Shown here: positions 43,938 to 52,598 of the stretch, piece after piece
Layout: each line of letters opens with the position of its first letter
Numbering within the stretch: position 1 is the first letter of the stretch
NCBI RefSeq assembly: GCF_009761815.1
Contig: NZ_RWIN01000051.1
Span: forward strand, 124,001-188,000
From: Pseudomonas sp. PB120
GTDB lineage: Bacteria > Pseudomonadota > Gammaproteobacteria > Pseudomonadales > Pseudomonadaceae
Reading direction: 5' to 3'
Length of the DNA stretch: 64,000 bases
Position numbers and translations under genes: made by a program
The notes under the pieces: model-generated
The model's input: only the letters and a program-made list of their open reading frames with translations
The model's database searches: none
What the model was told of the DNA's origin: nothing

Positions 43938-45740
43938 CTAGTTGACCTGGTCGGCGATGCGCTGGGGCACCGGAATCTGTATTTCCAGCAATTGCTGGGC
44001 AAAGGCTTTGCCTTGCGGGTCAATCCGCAGGCTGGCCACACCACCGCCACCGAGGGCGTTTTCCAGCAGAAAATTCAGGCTGTGGCTGGCGGGCAAATAC
44101 CAGCGTTCGACTCGTCCGTGGACCGGGTCAAGGACGTGACTCATCCAGTCGACGATCACCTCCGGCGTCAGTGCTTCGGCGATCCACGGCAGGTATTCGG
44201 GATCGCGGGCGATGACGCCCATGTTGCTGTGGTTGCCCTTGTCGCCGGAACGCGCCACCGCGAGCTTGACCAGGGCCACGCTGGCGTCGGCCGGACCGGT
44301 GGGTTTGGGCGGTTCGAACGGCACGGGCAAATCGGCGGTGTCGAGCACGTCGAGGGCGGGCAGGGCGCACGGGTGGCGCTGGCCACTGAAGTCAATTTCC
44401 AGCGTGCAGGCGGTTTTGTCGATCAGGAACGAGAACAGCCGGATCAGCGGATAAACCGTTGGCCGGCCACCGACAATACCGGTCAGCCCCGGTGCCATGC
44501 CCGTGGCGGCCTGGGCAATTTCCCGGGAGAACACAATCAGTGCCTGTTTGCTGGGATGGCGCACGGCGAGTTTGATCACCACTTCGCGGCTGTCCCGGCG
44601 CTGGCCGTGGGGACCATAAGTGGCTTCGCTGCCCAGCAGCTCGATGTTGACCTCGCTGTAGGGCGCCCATCCGCGCCGGGTGAAGATCTCCGACGTCTTG
44701 TTGATGATGGCTTCGCTGACTCGCCGGGCCTTGTCGACGGCATCGATGCCGGCGATCAGGCAACTGGCGGTGCAACGGAAACCGTCCGGGTACGTAGCGC
44801 TGACCTTGTACTGATCGGTCGGTGGCAACCCTTTTGCGCCATGCACCCGAACTGCGTTCTTGCCTTGTTGCACCAGCTTGACCTGAGTGAAATCACAGAC
44901 CACGTCGGGCAGCAGATAGGCGCGCGGGTCACCGATTTCATAGAGCATCTGTTCGCCCACCGTCAGCGGCGTCACCAGCCCGCCGGAACCTTCGGGTTTG
45001 CTGACGATGAACTGGCTGTCGGTGCTGACCTCAACGATGGGAAAACCAATGTGTTCGTAGTCGGGGACGTCGCGCCAATCGGTGAAGTTGCCCCCCGTGC
45101 ATTGGGCGCCACATTCGATGATGTGACCGGCGAGTGCCGCTTGGGCAAGTTTGTCGTAGTCGTGCCACGACCAGCCAAACTCGTGCACCAGCGCGGCGCT
45201 GACCACGGCGCTGTCGACGACACGCCCGGTAATCACAATGTCCGCACCCAGCCGCAGGGCTTCGACAATGCCCGGTGCACCGAGGTAGGCGTTGGTGGAG
45301 ACGCACAGCGGCGGAAGCGGCGCGCCGCTGAACATTTCATGCAGGCCAAGGCCGGCCAGCCGTTTGAACTGCGGCTGCAGGTCATCGCCCAGCAGCACGG
45401 CGATTTTCAAGTCCACCCCGGCCTGGTCGCAGGCTGCTTGCAAGGCAGCGGCACAGGCTTGCGGGTTGACCCCGCCGGCGTTGCTGATCACGCGAATCTT
45501 CTGTTCGGCGAGTTGCTTAAGCAACGGACTGAGGACTTCGATGAAGTCGCCCGCATAGCCGGCCTGAGGATCTTTCATCCGTGCGCCGGCCATGATCGAC
45601 AGGGTGATTTCGGCCAGATAGTCGAATACCAGATAATCCAGCCGCCCACCTTCCACCAGTTGCGCGGCGGCAGTCGACGTATCGCCCCAGAACGCGCTGG
45701 CGCAACCGATGCGGATCGTTTCAGGCACAGCCTTGTCCAT
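43938..45740 (-). CDS. atuA: acyclic terpene utilisation protein AtuA (DUF1446)
   Basis: The 600-residue protein is a DUF1446 (AtuA) family member, starting [20 protein letters not shown] with [16 protein letters not shown]. It is the hallmark gene of atu clusters, although its biochemical role is not established. I chose ATG 45740, preceded by GGAGG; the frame is open to 45965 into the atuR region without support. It is first in the leftward atuABCDEF operon and starts 30 bases from the nearer operator-like repeat. Confidence 0.92.
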   Translation of the reverse strand: MDKAVPETIRIGCASAFWGDTSTAAAQLVEGGRLDYLVFDYLAEITLSIMAGARMKDPQAGYAGDFIEVLSPLLKQLAEQKIRVISNAGGVNPQACAAALQAACDQAGVDLKIAVLLGDDLQPQFKRLAGLGLHEMFSGAPLPPLCVSTNAYLGAPGIVEALRLGADIVITGRVVDSAVVSAALVHEFGWSWHDYDKLAQAALAGHIIECGAQCTGGNFTDWRDVPDYEHIGFPIVEVSTDSQFIVSKPEGSGGLVTPLTVGEQMLYEIGDPRAYLLPDVVCDFTQVKLVQQGKNAVRVHGAKGLPPTDQYKVSATYPDGFRCTASCLIAGIDAVDKARRVSEAIINKTSEIFTRRGWAPYSEVNIELLGSEATYGPHGQRRDSREVVIKLAVRHPSKQALIVFSREIAQAATGMAPGLTGIVGGRPTVYPLIRLFSFLIDKTACTLEIDFSGQRHPCALPALDVLDTADLPVPFEPPKPTGPADASVALVKLAVARSGDKGNHSNMGVIARDPEYLPWIAEALTPEVIVDWMSHVLDPVHGRVERWYLPASHSLNFLLENALGGGGVASLRIDPQGKAFAQQLLEIQIPVPQRIADQVN

Positions 45741-45770
45741 AGCCACCTCCGACAGAAGTATCCCGAGACT

Positions 45771-45788
45771 ACCAAGCAAGCGCTTGGT
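45771..45788. promoter_or_regulatory. putative AtuR operator 1
   Basis: ACCAAGC-AAGC-GCTTGGT is a perfect seven-base inverted repeat with a four-base spacer in the atuA-atuR intergenic region. AtuR is known to bind two inverted repeats in this region in P. aeruginosa, and two are found here (see 45814-45831). Confidence 0.75.
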
Positions 45789-45813
45789 TTGTAAACGACA
45801 GAAATATCTTCTG

Positions 45814-45831
45814 CCCGAGCGCTTGCTTGGT
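45814..45831. promoter_or_regulatory. putative AtuR operator 2
   Basis: CCCGAGCGCTTGCTTGGT is the near reverse complement of operator 1 (ACCAAGCGCTTGCTTGGT) with two mismatches. The sites are 43 bases apart, about four helical turns, suitable for cooperative repression of both divergent promoters. Confidence 0.7.
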
Positions 45832-45918
45832 TGCCGTTGCCAGCTTAAATTGCCCGCAAAACCCCGCTGTTTTGGCGGTGAAAGGCGCATTCGACTGATC
45901 GACTGTAGGAGAGAACGG

Positions 45919-46542
45919 GTGGACGAGCAAAAAGCCCTGAAGGTCATGCGCGAACTGGTCGCCAACGGCCAATTGACTGACCCGGACAGCGCCCGTGGAA
46001 AATTGCTGCAAGTAGCGGCTCACCTGTTTCGCAACAAAGGTTTCGAGCGCACCACCGTGCGCGATCTGGCCGGCGCCGTGGGCATTCAGTCGGGCAGCAT
46101 TTTTCATCACTTCAAAAGCAAGGACGAGATCCTGCGGGCGGTGATGGAAGAGACCATTCGTTACAACACCGCGTTGATGCACGCATCTCTGGCCGAATCC
46201 ACCAGCGTGCGCGAACGGGTGCTCGCGCTGATTCGCTGTGAATTACAGTCGATCATGGGTGGCAGCGGCGAGGCCATGGCGGTGCTGGTCTACGAATGGC
46301 GTTCGCTGTCCGAAGACGGACAGGCCAAGGTGTTGGCGTTGCGCGACATTTATGAAGACCTCTGGCTGCAGGTGCTGGGCGAGGCCAAGAGCGCCGGTTT
46401 TATCCGTGGCGATGTGTTCGTCACCCGCCGCTTTCTGACCGGTGCATTGTCCTGGACCACGACCTGGTTTCGCGCCGGTGGCAGCATGAGCCTTGAACAG
46501 TTGGCCGAAGAGGCGTTGATTCTGGTGCTGGAAGAGCGCTAA
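45919..46542 (+). CDS. atuR: TetR-family transcriptional repressor AtuR
   Basis: The 207-residue protein has a TetR helix-turn-helix at about residues 25-70 ([20 protein letters not shown] then [20 protein letters not shown]) and a helical C-terminal ligand domain. It is divergent from atuA, the position of AtuR, which represses the atu operon until a terpene-derived CoA ester releases it. The start is GTG 45919 preceded by AGGAGA; the earlier frame to 45709 crosses the operators and is unsupported. Confidence 0.92.
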   Translation: MDEQKALKVMRELVANGQLTDPDSARGKLLQVAAHLFRNKGFERTTVRDLAGAVGIQSGSIFHHFKSKDEILRAVMEETIRYNTALMHASLAESTSVRERVLALIRCELQSIMGGSGEAMAVLVYEWRSLSEDGQAKVLALRDIYEDLWLQVLGEAKSAGFIRGDVFVTRRFLTGALSWTTTWFRAGGSMSLEQLAEEALILVLEER

Positions 46543-46635
46543 TAAGCTTGTCTTGGCTGGCAGGAACTGGCTAAGTGGACGAAACGCCTGGCTTGATTGG
46601 ATTGACGCGTAATTTTCGGGGAGTGGGTTGTTTTG

Positions 46636-47430
46636 ATGTCTTCGCCAATTCGGATGGCTTCGCGGTTTTTGCTGGCAGCGCTTGCAGTGCTCTGGGTCAT
46701 ACCGTCCCAGGCCGCACAGCTGGTGCGGATCGGTGCTGCACATTTTCCGCCTTATACCGTGCGCCCGGAATCCGGCGCCGATACCGGTTTGCTGCCGCAG
46801 CTGGTTCAGGCACTCAATGCCTCGCAAACCACCTATCAGTTCGTGTTGGTGCCCACCTCGATTCCCCGTCGCTTCGGGGATTTCAAGCAGGGCCGGGTCG
46901 ACATGGCGATTTTCGAAAACCCGGACTGGGGCTGGAAAGACATTCCCCACACCAGCGTCGACATGGGCCTGGAAGACGCCGAGATTTTTGTCGCGCAGCG
47001 CTTGCCGGGTCGCGAGCAGGGTTATTTTGCCGAACTGGCCGGCAAGCGCCTGGCGCTGTTCAGCGGCTATCACTATGAGTTCGCCAGCTTCAATGCCGAC
47101 CCGACATTTCTCGCGAAGAACTACAACGCCACGCTGACGTACTCCCATGACAGTAATTTGCTGATGGTGCTGCGCGGGCGTGCAGATGTTGCGTTGGTCA
47201 CGCGCTCCTACCTGAGCGATTACTTCCTGCGCAACGACAAAGTCGCCGATCAGCTGCTGGTGTCCGAGCGTGTCGATCAGGTCTATCACCACTACGCCAT
47301 CCTGCGCCCGGCTGCACCGATCAGCGGCGAGGCCTTCGGGCAGTTGCTGCAAGGGTTGCGGGACAATGGCCAGATGCTGAAGATTTTCAGTCCCTACAAG
47401 ATCGACCTGGTCGCGGTGCCGGGCAGCTGA
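46636..47430 (+). CDS. periplasmic substrate-binding protein (SBP family 3-like)
   Basis: The 264-residue protein has a signal peptide (RFLLAALAVLWVIPSQAAQ, cleavage near AQA-A) and a two-lobed amino-acid-binding-like fold. This starts RIGAAHFPPYTVRPES, then GLLPQLVQALNA, and includes FKQGRVDMAIFENPDWGW. No permease or ATPase gene is adjacent, so it may be an orphan binding protein or a sensory component. Ligand is unknown. ATG 46636 is the likely start; a TTG sits one codon earlier. Confidence 0.85.
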   Translation: MSSPIRMASRFLLAALAVLWVIPSQAAQLVRIGAAHFPPYTVRPESGADTGLLPQLVQALNASQTTYQFVLVPTSIPRRFGDFKQGRVDMAIFENPDWGWKDIPHTSVDMGLEDAEIFVAQRLPGREQGYFAELAGKRLALFSGYHYEFASFNADPTFLAKNYNATLTYSHDSNLLMVLRGRADVALVTRSYLSDYFLRNDKVADQLLVSERVDQVYHHYAILRPAAPISGEAFGQLLQGLRDNGQMLKIFSPYKIDLVAVPGS

Positions 47431-47530
47431 GCACACGCCGTAGGTCGCGTCGTTACCCACTTCTCTTAAATTTCCGGCACTGGCTCACGTCACCTCGTTG
47501 AACCGTCGACGATTACCGTGAGCCCGACCC

Positions 47531-48535
47531 ATGTCCAATCTGAATGACCTGACTGCCCTGGCCTTACCCACAGGCGGCTTTCTTGTAGCTGATGAAACTG
47601 AAAACCGCTTGAGCCTGAGCCTTGAAGGGCAGCCGCTGATTCAACTGCGCCTGACCCGCGAGCCCGAGTTGCAAGTGCACATGGACGGCGGCTATGGCAG
47701 CCATCCCATCTCGGTGGCGTGTTATTGGCTGTTTGCCCGGGACCCTGCCTGCCAGCGGCTGACCTGGCAGCTCGACGAAACTCCGACCGATGCGCTGCTT
47801 AGCGGATTGCTGATCGCCACCGACAGTGCCGGCCAGTATCGCTGCGAACGAACGCTGTTCTGGCAGTTGCCTCAACCTTGGCTGGGCACGTCACCGACAG
47901 CGAGTTATCCACAACAAATGGTCATCAGCAACGGCAAGCGTCATCCGTTACGGCCAGTGAAACCAAAGGGCGAGGTGTACCGGCGTTTCGATGCTCGCCT
48001 CGGCGCGTGGATTTCCCTGCGCACGCTGGAGATCGATGAAGACCTGGCCCGTTTCAACCGCTGGCAGAACAGCGCGCGGGTGGCCAGTTTCTGGCAGGAG
48101 GAGGGCAGTCTGGAACAGCATCGCGCCTACCTGGACAAACTCGAAGCTGACCCTCACACCCTGACACTCATCGGTTGTTTCGACGATCAGCCGTTTGCGT
48201 ATTTCGAAGCGTATTGGGCCAAGGAAGATCGTATCGCGCCATTCTACGACGCGGGTGATTACGACCGTGGCATTCACATGCTGGTGGGGGAGGAAAGTCA
48301 TCGTGGCCCGCACAAGGTCGCGAGCTGGTTATCGGCGTTGGTGCATTACCTGTTTCTGGATGATCCACGTACGCAACGGGTGGTCGCCGAGCCGCGCGCC
48401 GACAACGCGAAGATGATCGGCTACATGGAACAGCAAAGGTTCTACTGTGAGAAAGAGTTCGACTTTCCGCACAAGCGCGCAGCCTTGATGGCGCTGGGGC
48501 GCGAGCGGTTTTTTGATCGGTGTTCGCTGGCCTGA
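47531..48535 (+). CDS. GNAT acetyltransferase of the siderophore type (AlcB/IucB-like)
   Basis: The 334-residue protein has a C-terminal GNAT domain (about 150-330) of the AlcB/IucB branch that acylates N-hydroxylysine or N-hydroxyornithine in siderophore synthesis. Characteristic stretches are FWQEEGSLEQHRAYLDKLE, PFAYFEAYWAKEDRI, HMLVGEESHRGPHKVASWL and RTQRVVAEPRADNAKMI. The N-terminal 120 residues are a less conserved domain. No hydroxylase or NRPS gene is near, so it may be a remote part of a siderophore pathway or have another acyl acceptor. Confidence 0.82.
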   Translation: MSNLNDLTALALPTGGFLVADETENRLSLSLEGQPLIQLRLTREPELQVHMDGGYGSHPISVACYWLFARDPACQRLTWQLDETPTDALLSGLLIATDSAGQYRCERTLFWQLPQPWLGTSPTASYPQQMVISNGKRHPLRPVKPKGEVYRRFDARLGAWISLRTLEIDEDLARFNRWQNSARVASFWQEEGSLEQHRAYLDKLEADPHTLTLIGCFDDQPFAYFEAYWAKEDRIAPFYDAGDYDRGIHMLVGEESHRGPHKVASWLSALVHYLFLDDPRTQRVVAEPRADNAKMIGYMEQQRFYCEKEFDFPHKRAALMALGRERFFDRCSLA

Positions 48536-48551
48536 GCCGGCGCTGAAATGC

Positions 48552-48595
48552 AAAAAATCGTCCGACGACCGTTCAGGCCTTCGGACGATTTTTTT
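48552..48595 (+). terminator. bidirectional intrinsic terminator
   Basis: AAAAAATCGTCCGA and TCGGACGATTTTTTTC form a long stem with A and T tracts on both sides. It lies between the rightward acetyltransferase gene and the leftward DUF2897 gene and can end both. Confidence 0.9.
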
Positions 48596-48598
48596 CAG

Positions 48599-48766
48599 TC
48601 AGCGGTCCTGCGCTTCCTTGGCGTCCATTTCCGCATTGCGTTCGGCGACGCGTTTACGTTGCTCTTCGGTCAGATCGACCTTGGTGGCGGTGTCACGCAA
48701 CATCATCAAACCGCCAACGATCGAGCCGATTGCAACGACCAGAATCAACCAGGCATACCAGGGCAT
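48599..48766 (-). CDS. DUF2897 family small membrane protein, 55 aa
   Basis: This short gene reads from ATG 48766 with AAGGAGA upstream to TGA 48599. Its product begins MPWYAWLILVVAIGSIVGGL, a single transmembrane helix, followed by a charged cytoplasmic helix (LTEEQRKRVAERNAEMDAKE). Both the length and the PWYAWLI start match DUF2897. Function of the family is not known. The strong ribosome binding site and terminator make it a secure small gene. Confidence 0.88.
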   Translation of the reverse strand: MPWYAWLILVVAIGSIVGGLMMLRDTATKVDLTEEQRKRVAERNAEMDAKEAQDR

Positions 48767-48892
48767 AGGGCTCTCCTTGAAGGCAGGCGATTGGCGAGGA
48801 TTTCGTCAACCGATCGTGCATACCACTTTGAGCGATGGGATTTCGCAGTGGTTCCATTCTATGCCTGATATGTCAGCGCTGCCGCGCGCTGT

Positions 48893-50257
48893 TTACACCC
48901 CGGTCAACATCGCATCGGCTGGCGCGTCCGCGCGTAGCTGCGCGGTCAGCATGAAGTACACGAAGCCCACGGCCATGAACCCGAGGAATATCAACCCGAT
49001 CAGGGCGTTGAACCACGCCATCGCCACCAGGCATACGACTGCAAGCACCAACGCGATCATCGGCACCAACGGATAGCAGGGCGCGCGGAAGGTGCGTTCC
49101 AGGTTCGGCTCGGTTTTACGCAGTTTGAACAGGCTGAGCATGCTCATGATGTACATCACGATCGCACCGAACACCGCCATGGTGATCATCGCCGCCGTCA
49201 GCGTCATGCCGCCGAGGTTGATCAGGCCGTCGCTGTAGATCGCCGCGATGCCGATCAGGCCGCCGACGATGATCGCCCGGTGCGGGGTCTGGAAGCGCGA
49301 CAGTTTGGCCAGCGACTTGGGCAGGTAGCCGGCGCGGGCGAGGGCGAAGAACTGCCGGGAGTAGCCGAGGATGATCCCGTGGAAGCTCGCCACCAGGCCG
49401 AACAGGCCGATCCACACCAGCATGTGCAACCAGCCGGAACTCTCGCCGACCACGGTTTTCATGGCTTGCGGCAGCGGATCGTTGATGTTCGACAGGGTGC
49501 GCCAGTCGCCGACACCGCCGGCAAAGAACATCACGCCCATCGCCAGCAACACCAGCGTCAGGATGCCGCTGATGTACGCCTTCGGAATCGTGCGTTTCGG
49601 GTCCTTGGCTTCTTCGGCGGCCATGGCCGCGCCTTCGATGGCCAGGAAGAACCAGATCGCGAACGGAATGGCCGCAAACATCCCGGCAATCGCCGGCGCG
49701 CCGAACACATCGGAACCGGCCCAGCCATTCAGGGCGAAGTTGCTGAAACTAAACGCCGGGGCAACCACGCCCATGAACACCAGCAACTCGGCGACCGCCA
49801 GCACGCAGACGATCAGCTCGAAGGTCGCCGCCAGTTTCACCCCCAGAATGTTCAGGCCCATGAACACGATGTAGGCGCCGACTGCCGCGTGCTTTGGATC
49901 AAGGGCCGGGAATTGCACGTTGAGGTAGGCGCCGATGGCCAAGGCGATGGCGGGCGGGGCAAAGACGAATTCGATCAGGGTGGCCAACCCGGCAATCAAT
50001 CCGCCTTTCTCGCCAAAGGCGCGGCGACTGTAGGCAAAGGGCCCGCCTGCGTGAGGGATGGCGGTGGTCAGCTCGGTGAAACTGAAGATGAAGCAGGTGT
50101 ACATGGTGGCGACCATGAAGGACGTCACCAGAAACCCGAGTGTGCCCGCCACGCCCCAACCGTAACTCCAGCCAAAGTATTCGCCGGAAATCACCAGCCC
50201 GACCGCGATGCCCCACAGGTGCAGCGTGCCCAGCGTGGGTTTGAGTTGTGTGTTCAT
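48893..50257 (-). CDS. ethanolamine permease-type APC transporter
   Basis: The 454-residue integral membrane protein has twelve hydrophobic helices and APC-family features. LWGIAVGLVISGEYFGWSYG (about 14-33) is the first helix break, FAPPAIALAIGAYLN and FFLAIEGAAMAAEEAKDPKR (about 206-225) the conserved loop, and YSRQFFALARAGYLP another. The sequence closely follows the ethanolamine permease (EutP/Eat) group of Pseudomonas. No ethanolamine ammonia-lyase genes are adjacent in the window, so substrate assignment rests on family resemblance. GGGAGC precedes ATG 50257. Confidence 0.88.
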   Translation of the reverse strand: MNTQLKPTLGTLHLWGIAVGLVISGEYFGWSYGWGVAGTLGFLVTSFMVATMYTCFIFSFTELTTAIPHAGGPFAYSRRAFGEKGGLIAGLATLIEFVFAPPAIALAIGAYLNVQFPALDPKHAAVGAYIVFMGLNILGVKLAATFELIVCVLAVAELLVFMGVVAPAFSFSNFALNGWAGSDVFGAPAIAGMFAAIPFAIWFFLAIEGAAMAAEEAKDPKRTIPKAYISGILTLVLLAMGVMFFAGGVGDWRTLSNINDPLPQAMKTVVGESSGWLHMLVWIGLFGLVASFHGIILGYSRQFFALARAGYLPKSLAKLSRFQTPHRAIIVGGLIGIAAIYSDGLINLGGMTLTAAMITMAVFGAIVMYIMSMLSLFKLRKTEPNLERTFRAPCYPLVPMIALVLAVVCLVAMAWFNALIGLIFLGFMAVGFVYFMLTAQLRADAPADAMLTGV

Positions 50258-50411
50258 GTTTTTGCTCCCTGAACGGTTTGGAAAGCTCGGGGAGGGTGTT
50301 GCAGCGGGCGTGCCAGTGTTGTGATAGCAGTCGTAAAGCGTAAAAAGGCGTCGTATCGGGGATGTTCGGCGCTGGATGCAGCCTTTTTTGTGCGCCAGTT
50401 GAGGGCGTTGG

Positions 50412-50590
50412 CGTTTGTTACGCCGTCATCGCGAGCAGGCTCACTCCCACAGGTTCTGGATCGAGCACAAAATTTGAGTAAGACACAAATCCTGTGTGAG
50501 GCCTTTTGGTGTGGCAGTTGGCTGCAATCTCGTTTGTTACGCCGTCATCGTGAGCAGGCTCACTCCCACAGGTTCTGGATCGAGCACAAA
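50412..50590 (+). repeat. two ~60-bp direct repeats containing REP sequence
   Basis: CGTTTGTTACGCCGTCATCG begins each copy (50412 and 50531). They continue with the REP arm GAGCAGGCTCACTCCCACAG and TTCTGGATCGAGCACAAA, differing at about one position. The copies are 119 bases apart, indicating a local duplication. Confidence 0.85.
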
Positions 50591-50609
50591 TTTTGTGTCC
50601 GACAAAAAT

Positions 50610-50641
50610 CCTGTGGGAGTGAGCCTGCTCGCGATGACGGC
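50610..50641 (-). repeat. REP element in inverse orientation
   Basis: CCTGTGGGAGTGAGCCTGCT and the following CGCGATGACGGC form the reverse complement of the REP arm in the preceding direct repeats. The second direct repeat and this copy can therefore fold into a long hairpin. Confidence 0.8.
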
Positions 50642-50689
50642 AGAACAGCCACCACAAAAACCAGGCTGTAACGCCCGCATAAACCCACT

Positions 50690-50708
50690 CTTTACGCTTT
50701 CTTTATGC
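50690..50708 (+). promoter_or_regulatory. putative KdpE-binding direct repeat upstream of kdpF
   Basis: CTTTACGC (50690-50697) and CTTTATGC (50701-50708) are offset by 11 bases, one helical turn, as expected for an OmpR-family regulator dimer. T-rich boxes of this kind precede kdpFABC in other bacteria. It lies about 90 bases upstream of kdpF. Confidence 0.45.
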
Positions 50709-50798
50709 CCTGCCGCCCCCCTCGATCTCGTTCCTTTACAGCCTTCCTTCCGACAATGGCTCCACACGCGGCAATACGCCGTTACACGGAGATCTTCC

Positions 50799-50888
50799 AT
50801 GAGCGTTCTGGACGGAGTGTCACTGCTACTGGCAGTGGGGCTGTTCATTTATCTGTTGGTTGCGCTGTTGCGCGCGGACCGGAACTAG
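50799..50888 (+). CDS. kdpF: potassium-transporting ATPase subunit KdpF
   Basis: This is a 29-residue single-helix peptide (VLDGVSLLLAVGLFIYLLVA, ending LLRADRN) that stabilises the KdpABC complex in the inner membrane. It begins at ATG 50799 after GGAGATCTTCC, and the TAG at 50886-50888 is 8 bases before kdpA. Sequence and position are typical of KdpF. Confidence 0.93.
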   Translation: MSVLDGVSLLLAVGLFIYLLVALLRADRN

Positions 50889-50896
50889 GAGCGGCT

Positions 50897-52591
50897 ATGC
50901 ACAGTTATGACTATTGGCTGATCCTGGCCTTCTTCGCCGTGGTGCTGATTCCGGCACCGTTTCTGGGGCGCTTCTACTACAAGGTGATGGAAGGCCAGCG
51001 CACCTGGCTGACACCGATCCTCGGACCGGTCGAGCGTGGCTGCTATCGGGTGGCTGGCGTTGATCCGCAGGCCGAACAGAGCTGGCAGAAATACACCCTG
51101 GCCTTGCTCGCCTTCAACCTCGCGGGCTTTTTGCTGTTGTTTGCGATCCTGCTGTTCCAGGACCATTTGCCACTGAACCCGCAAAACCTGCCGGGCCAGG
51201 AGTGGACGCTGGCGTTCAACACCGCCGTCAGCTTCATGACCAACACTAACTGGCAGGCCTACAGCGGCGAAGCCTCGTTGAGCTACCTGAGCCAGATGGT
51301 CGGCCTCACCGTGCAGAACTTCGTCAGCGCCGCCACCGGCCTCGCCGTGCTGGTTGCCTTGTGTCGCGGTATCGGGCGCAAATCGACCAAATCCCTCGGC
51401 AACTTCTGGGTCGACATGACCCGCGCCACCCTCTACGGCTTGCTGCCACTGTGCCTGCTGCTGGCGATGTACCTGGTCTGGCAGGGCGTGCCGCAAACCT
51501 TCGCGCAGTACGTGAATGCGGTGACGATGCAAGGTGTCGATCAGGTGATCCCGCTCGGCCCGGCGGCCAGCCAGATTGCGATCAAGCAACTGGGCACCAA
51601 CGGCGGCGGTTTCTTCGGCGTCAACTCGGCGCACCCGTTCGAGAACCCGACTGCCTGGTCGAACCTGTTCGAGATGGCGTCGATCATTCTGATCCCGGTG
51701 GCCCTGGTGTTCACCTTCGGCCATTACGTGAAGGACCTGCGTCAGAGCCGCGCGATTGTGGCCTGCATGTTCGCGTTGTTCCTGATCGGCGGTGCGACCT
51801 CGCTGTGGGCTGAATATCAACCCAACCCGACCCTGAACAACGTCGCCGTCGAACAAACCGCGCCGCTGGAAGGCAAGGAAGCGCGCTTTGGCACCACCGC
51901 CACCGTGCTGTGGTCGGTGACGACGACAGCGGCGTCCAACGGTTCGGTCAACGCCATGCACGACAGCCTCAACCCGCTGACCGGCATGGTCGCGCTGGTC
52001 AACATGATGGTTGGCGAAGTGATCTTCGGCGGCGTCGGTGCCGGGCTTTACGGCATGTTGCTCAACGTGTTGATCGCGGTATTTCTCGCCGGCCTGATGA
52101 TCGGCCGCACCCCGGAATACCTCGGCAAAAAGCTGCAAGCGAAAGAAGTGCAATTGCTGGTGGTGACCTTGCTGGTGATGCCGGTCGGCGTGCTGGTGCT
52201 CGGTGCGATTGCCGCGAGCCTGCCCGGCCCGGTCGCGGCGGTGAGCAACCCCGGTGCCCACGGTTTCAGCCAATTGCTCTACGCCTACACCTCGGCCAGT
52301 GCCAACAACGGTTCGGCGTTTGGCGGGTTCAGCGCCAACACCCCGTTCCACAACCTGATGCTGGGTCTGGGCATGTTGATCGGCCGCTTCGGTTACATCC
52401 TCCCGGTACTGGCCCTGGCCGGCAGCCTGGCGATGAAGAAAACCGCTCCGATCGGCCAGAACAGCTTCCCGACCCACGGCCCGCTGTTCGTGACCCTGTT
52501 GACCGTGACCATTTTGCTCGTGGGTGGCTTGACCTTCCTGCCGACACTGGCGCTGGGTCCGATTGCCGAACACTTGAGCATGGCGTTCTAA
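50897..52591 (+). CDS. kdpA: potassium-transporting ATPase subunit KdpA
   Basis: This is the 564-residue potassium-binding and translocating subunit, with about ten transmembrane helices. Selectivity-filter-like loops are recognisable, such as [11 protein letters not shown] (about 115), [20 protein letters not shown] (about 232) and [18 protein letters not shown] (about 468). It forms the high-affinity K+ pore of the KdpFABC P-type ATPase used at low external potassium. ATG 50897 follows TAGGAGCGGCT; the frame is open further upstream but that covers kdpF. Confidence 0.96.
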   Translation: MHSYDYWLILAFFAVVLIPAPFLGRFYYKVMEGQRTWLTPILGPVERGCYRVAGVDPQAEQSWQKYTLALLAFNLAGFLLLFAILLFQDHLPLNPQNLPGQEWTLAFNTAVSFMTNTNWQAYSGEASLSYLSQMVGLTVQNFVSAATGLAVLVALCRGIGRKSTKSLGNFWVDMTRATLYGLLPLCLLLAMYLVWQGVPQTFAQYVNAVTMQGVDQVIPLGPAASQIAIKQLGTNGGGFFGVNSAHPFENPTAWSNLFEMASIILIPVALVFTFGHYVKDLRQSRAIVACMFALFLIGGATSLWAEYQPNPTLNNVAVEQTAPLEGKEARFGTTATVLWSVTTTAASNGSVNAMHDSLNPLTGMVALVNMMVGEVIFGGVGAGLYGMLLNVLIAVFLAGLMIGRTPEYLGKKLQAKEVQLLVVTLLVMPVGVLVLGAIAASLPGPVAAVSNPGAHGFSQLLYAYTSASANNGSAFGGFSANTPFHNLMLGLGMLIGRFGYILPVLALAGSLAMKKTAPIGQNSFPTHGPLFVTLLTVTILLVGGLTFLPTLALGPIAEHLSMAF

Positions 52592-52598
52592 GGAGCCG

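Larger units (their letters stand above)
50258..50798. other. intergenic region with REP repeats and the kdp promoter
   Basis: These 541 bases contain two long direct repeats (50412-50471 and 50531-50590), an inverted REP copy (50610-50641) and the kdp promoter region after 50680. Open frames here are low-complexity artefacts of the repeats. No gene is supported. Confidence 0.6.

Noticed and set aside
49280-50272. Long plus-strand open frame (330 codons) opposite the permease gene
   Set aside because: It is a G+C-driven shadow of the permease, with Gln/His/Gly-rich composition and no domain; the same holds for many other antisense frames here.
50412-50641. Regularly spaced repeats that might suggest a small CRISPR array
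   Set aside because: Only two copies of about 60 bases, both containing REP sequence, with an inverted third copy and no cas genes; this is REP duplication.
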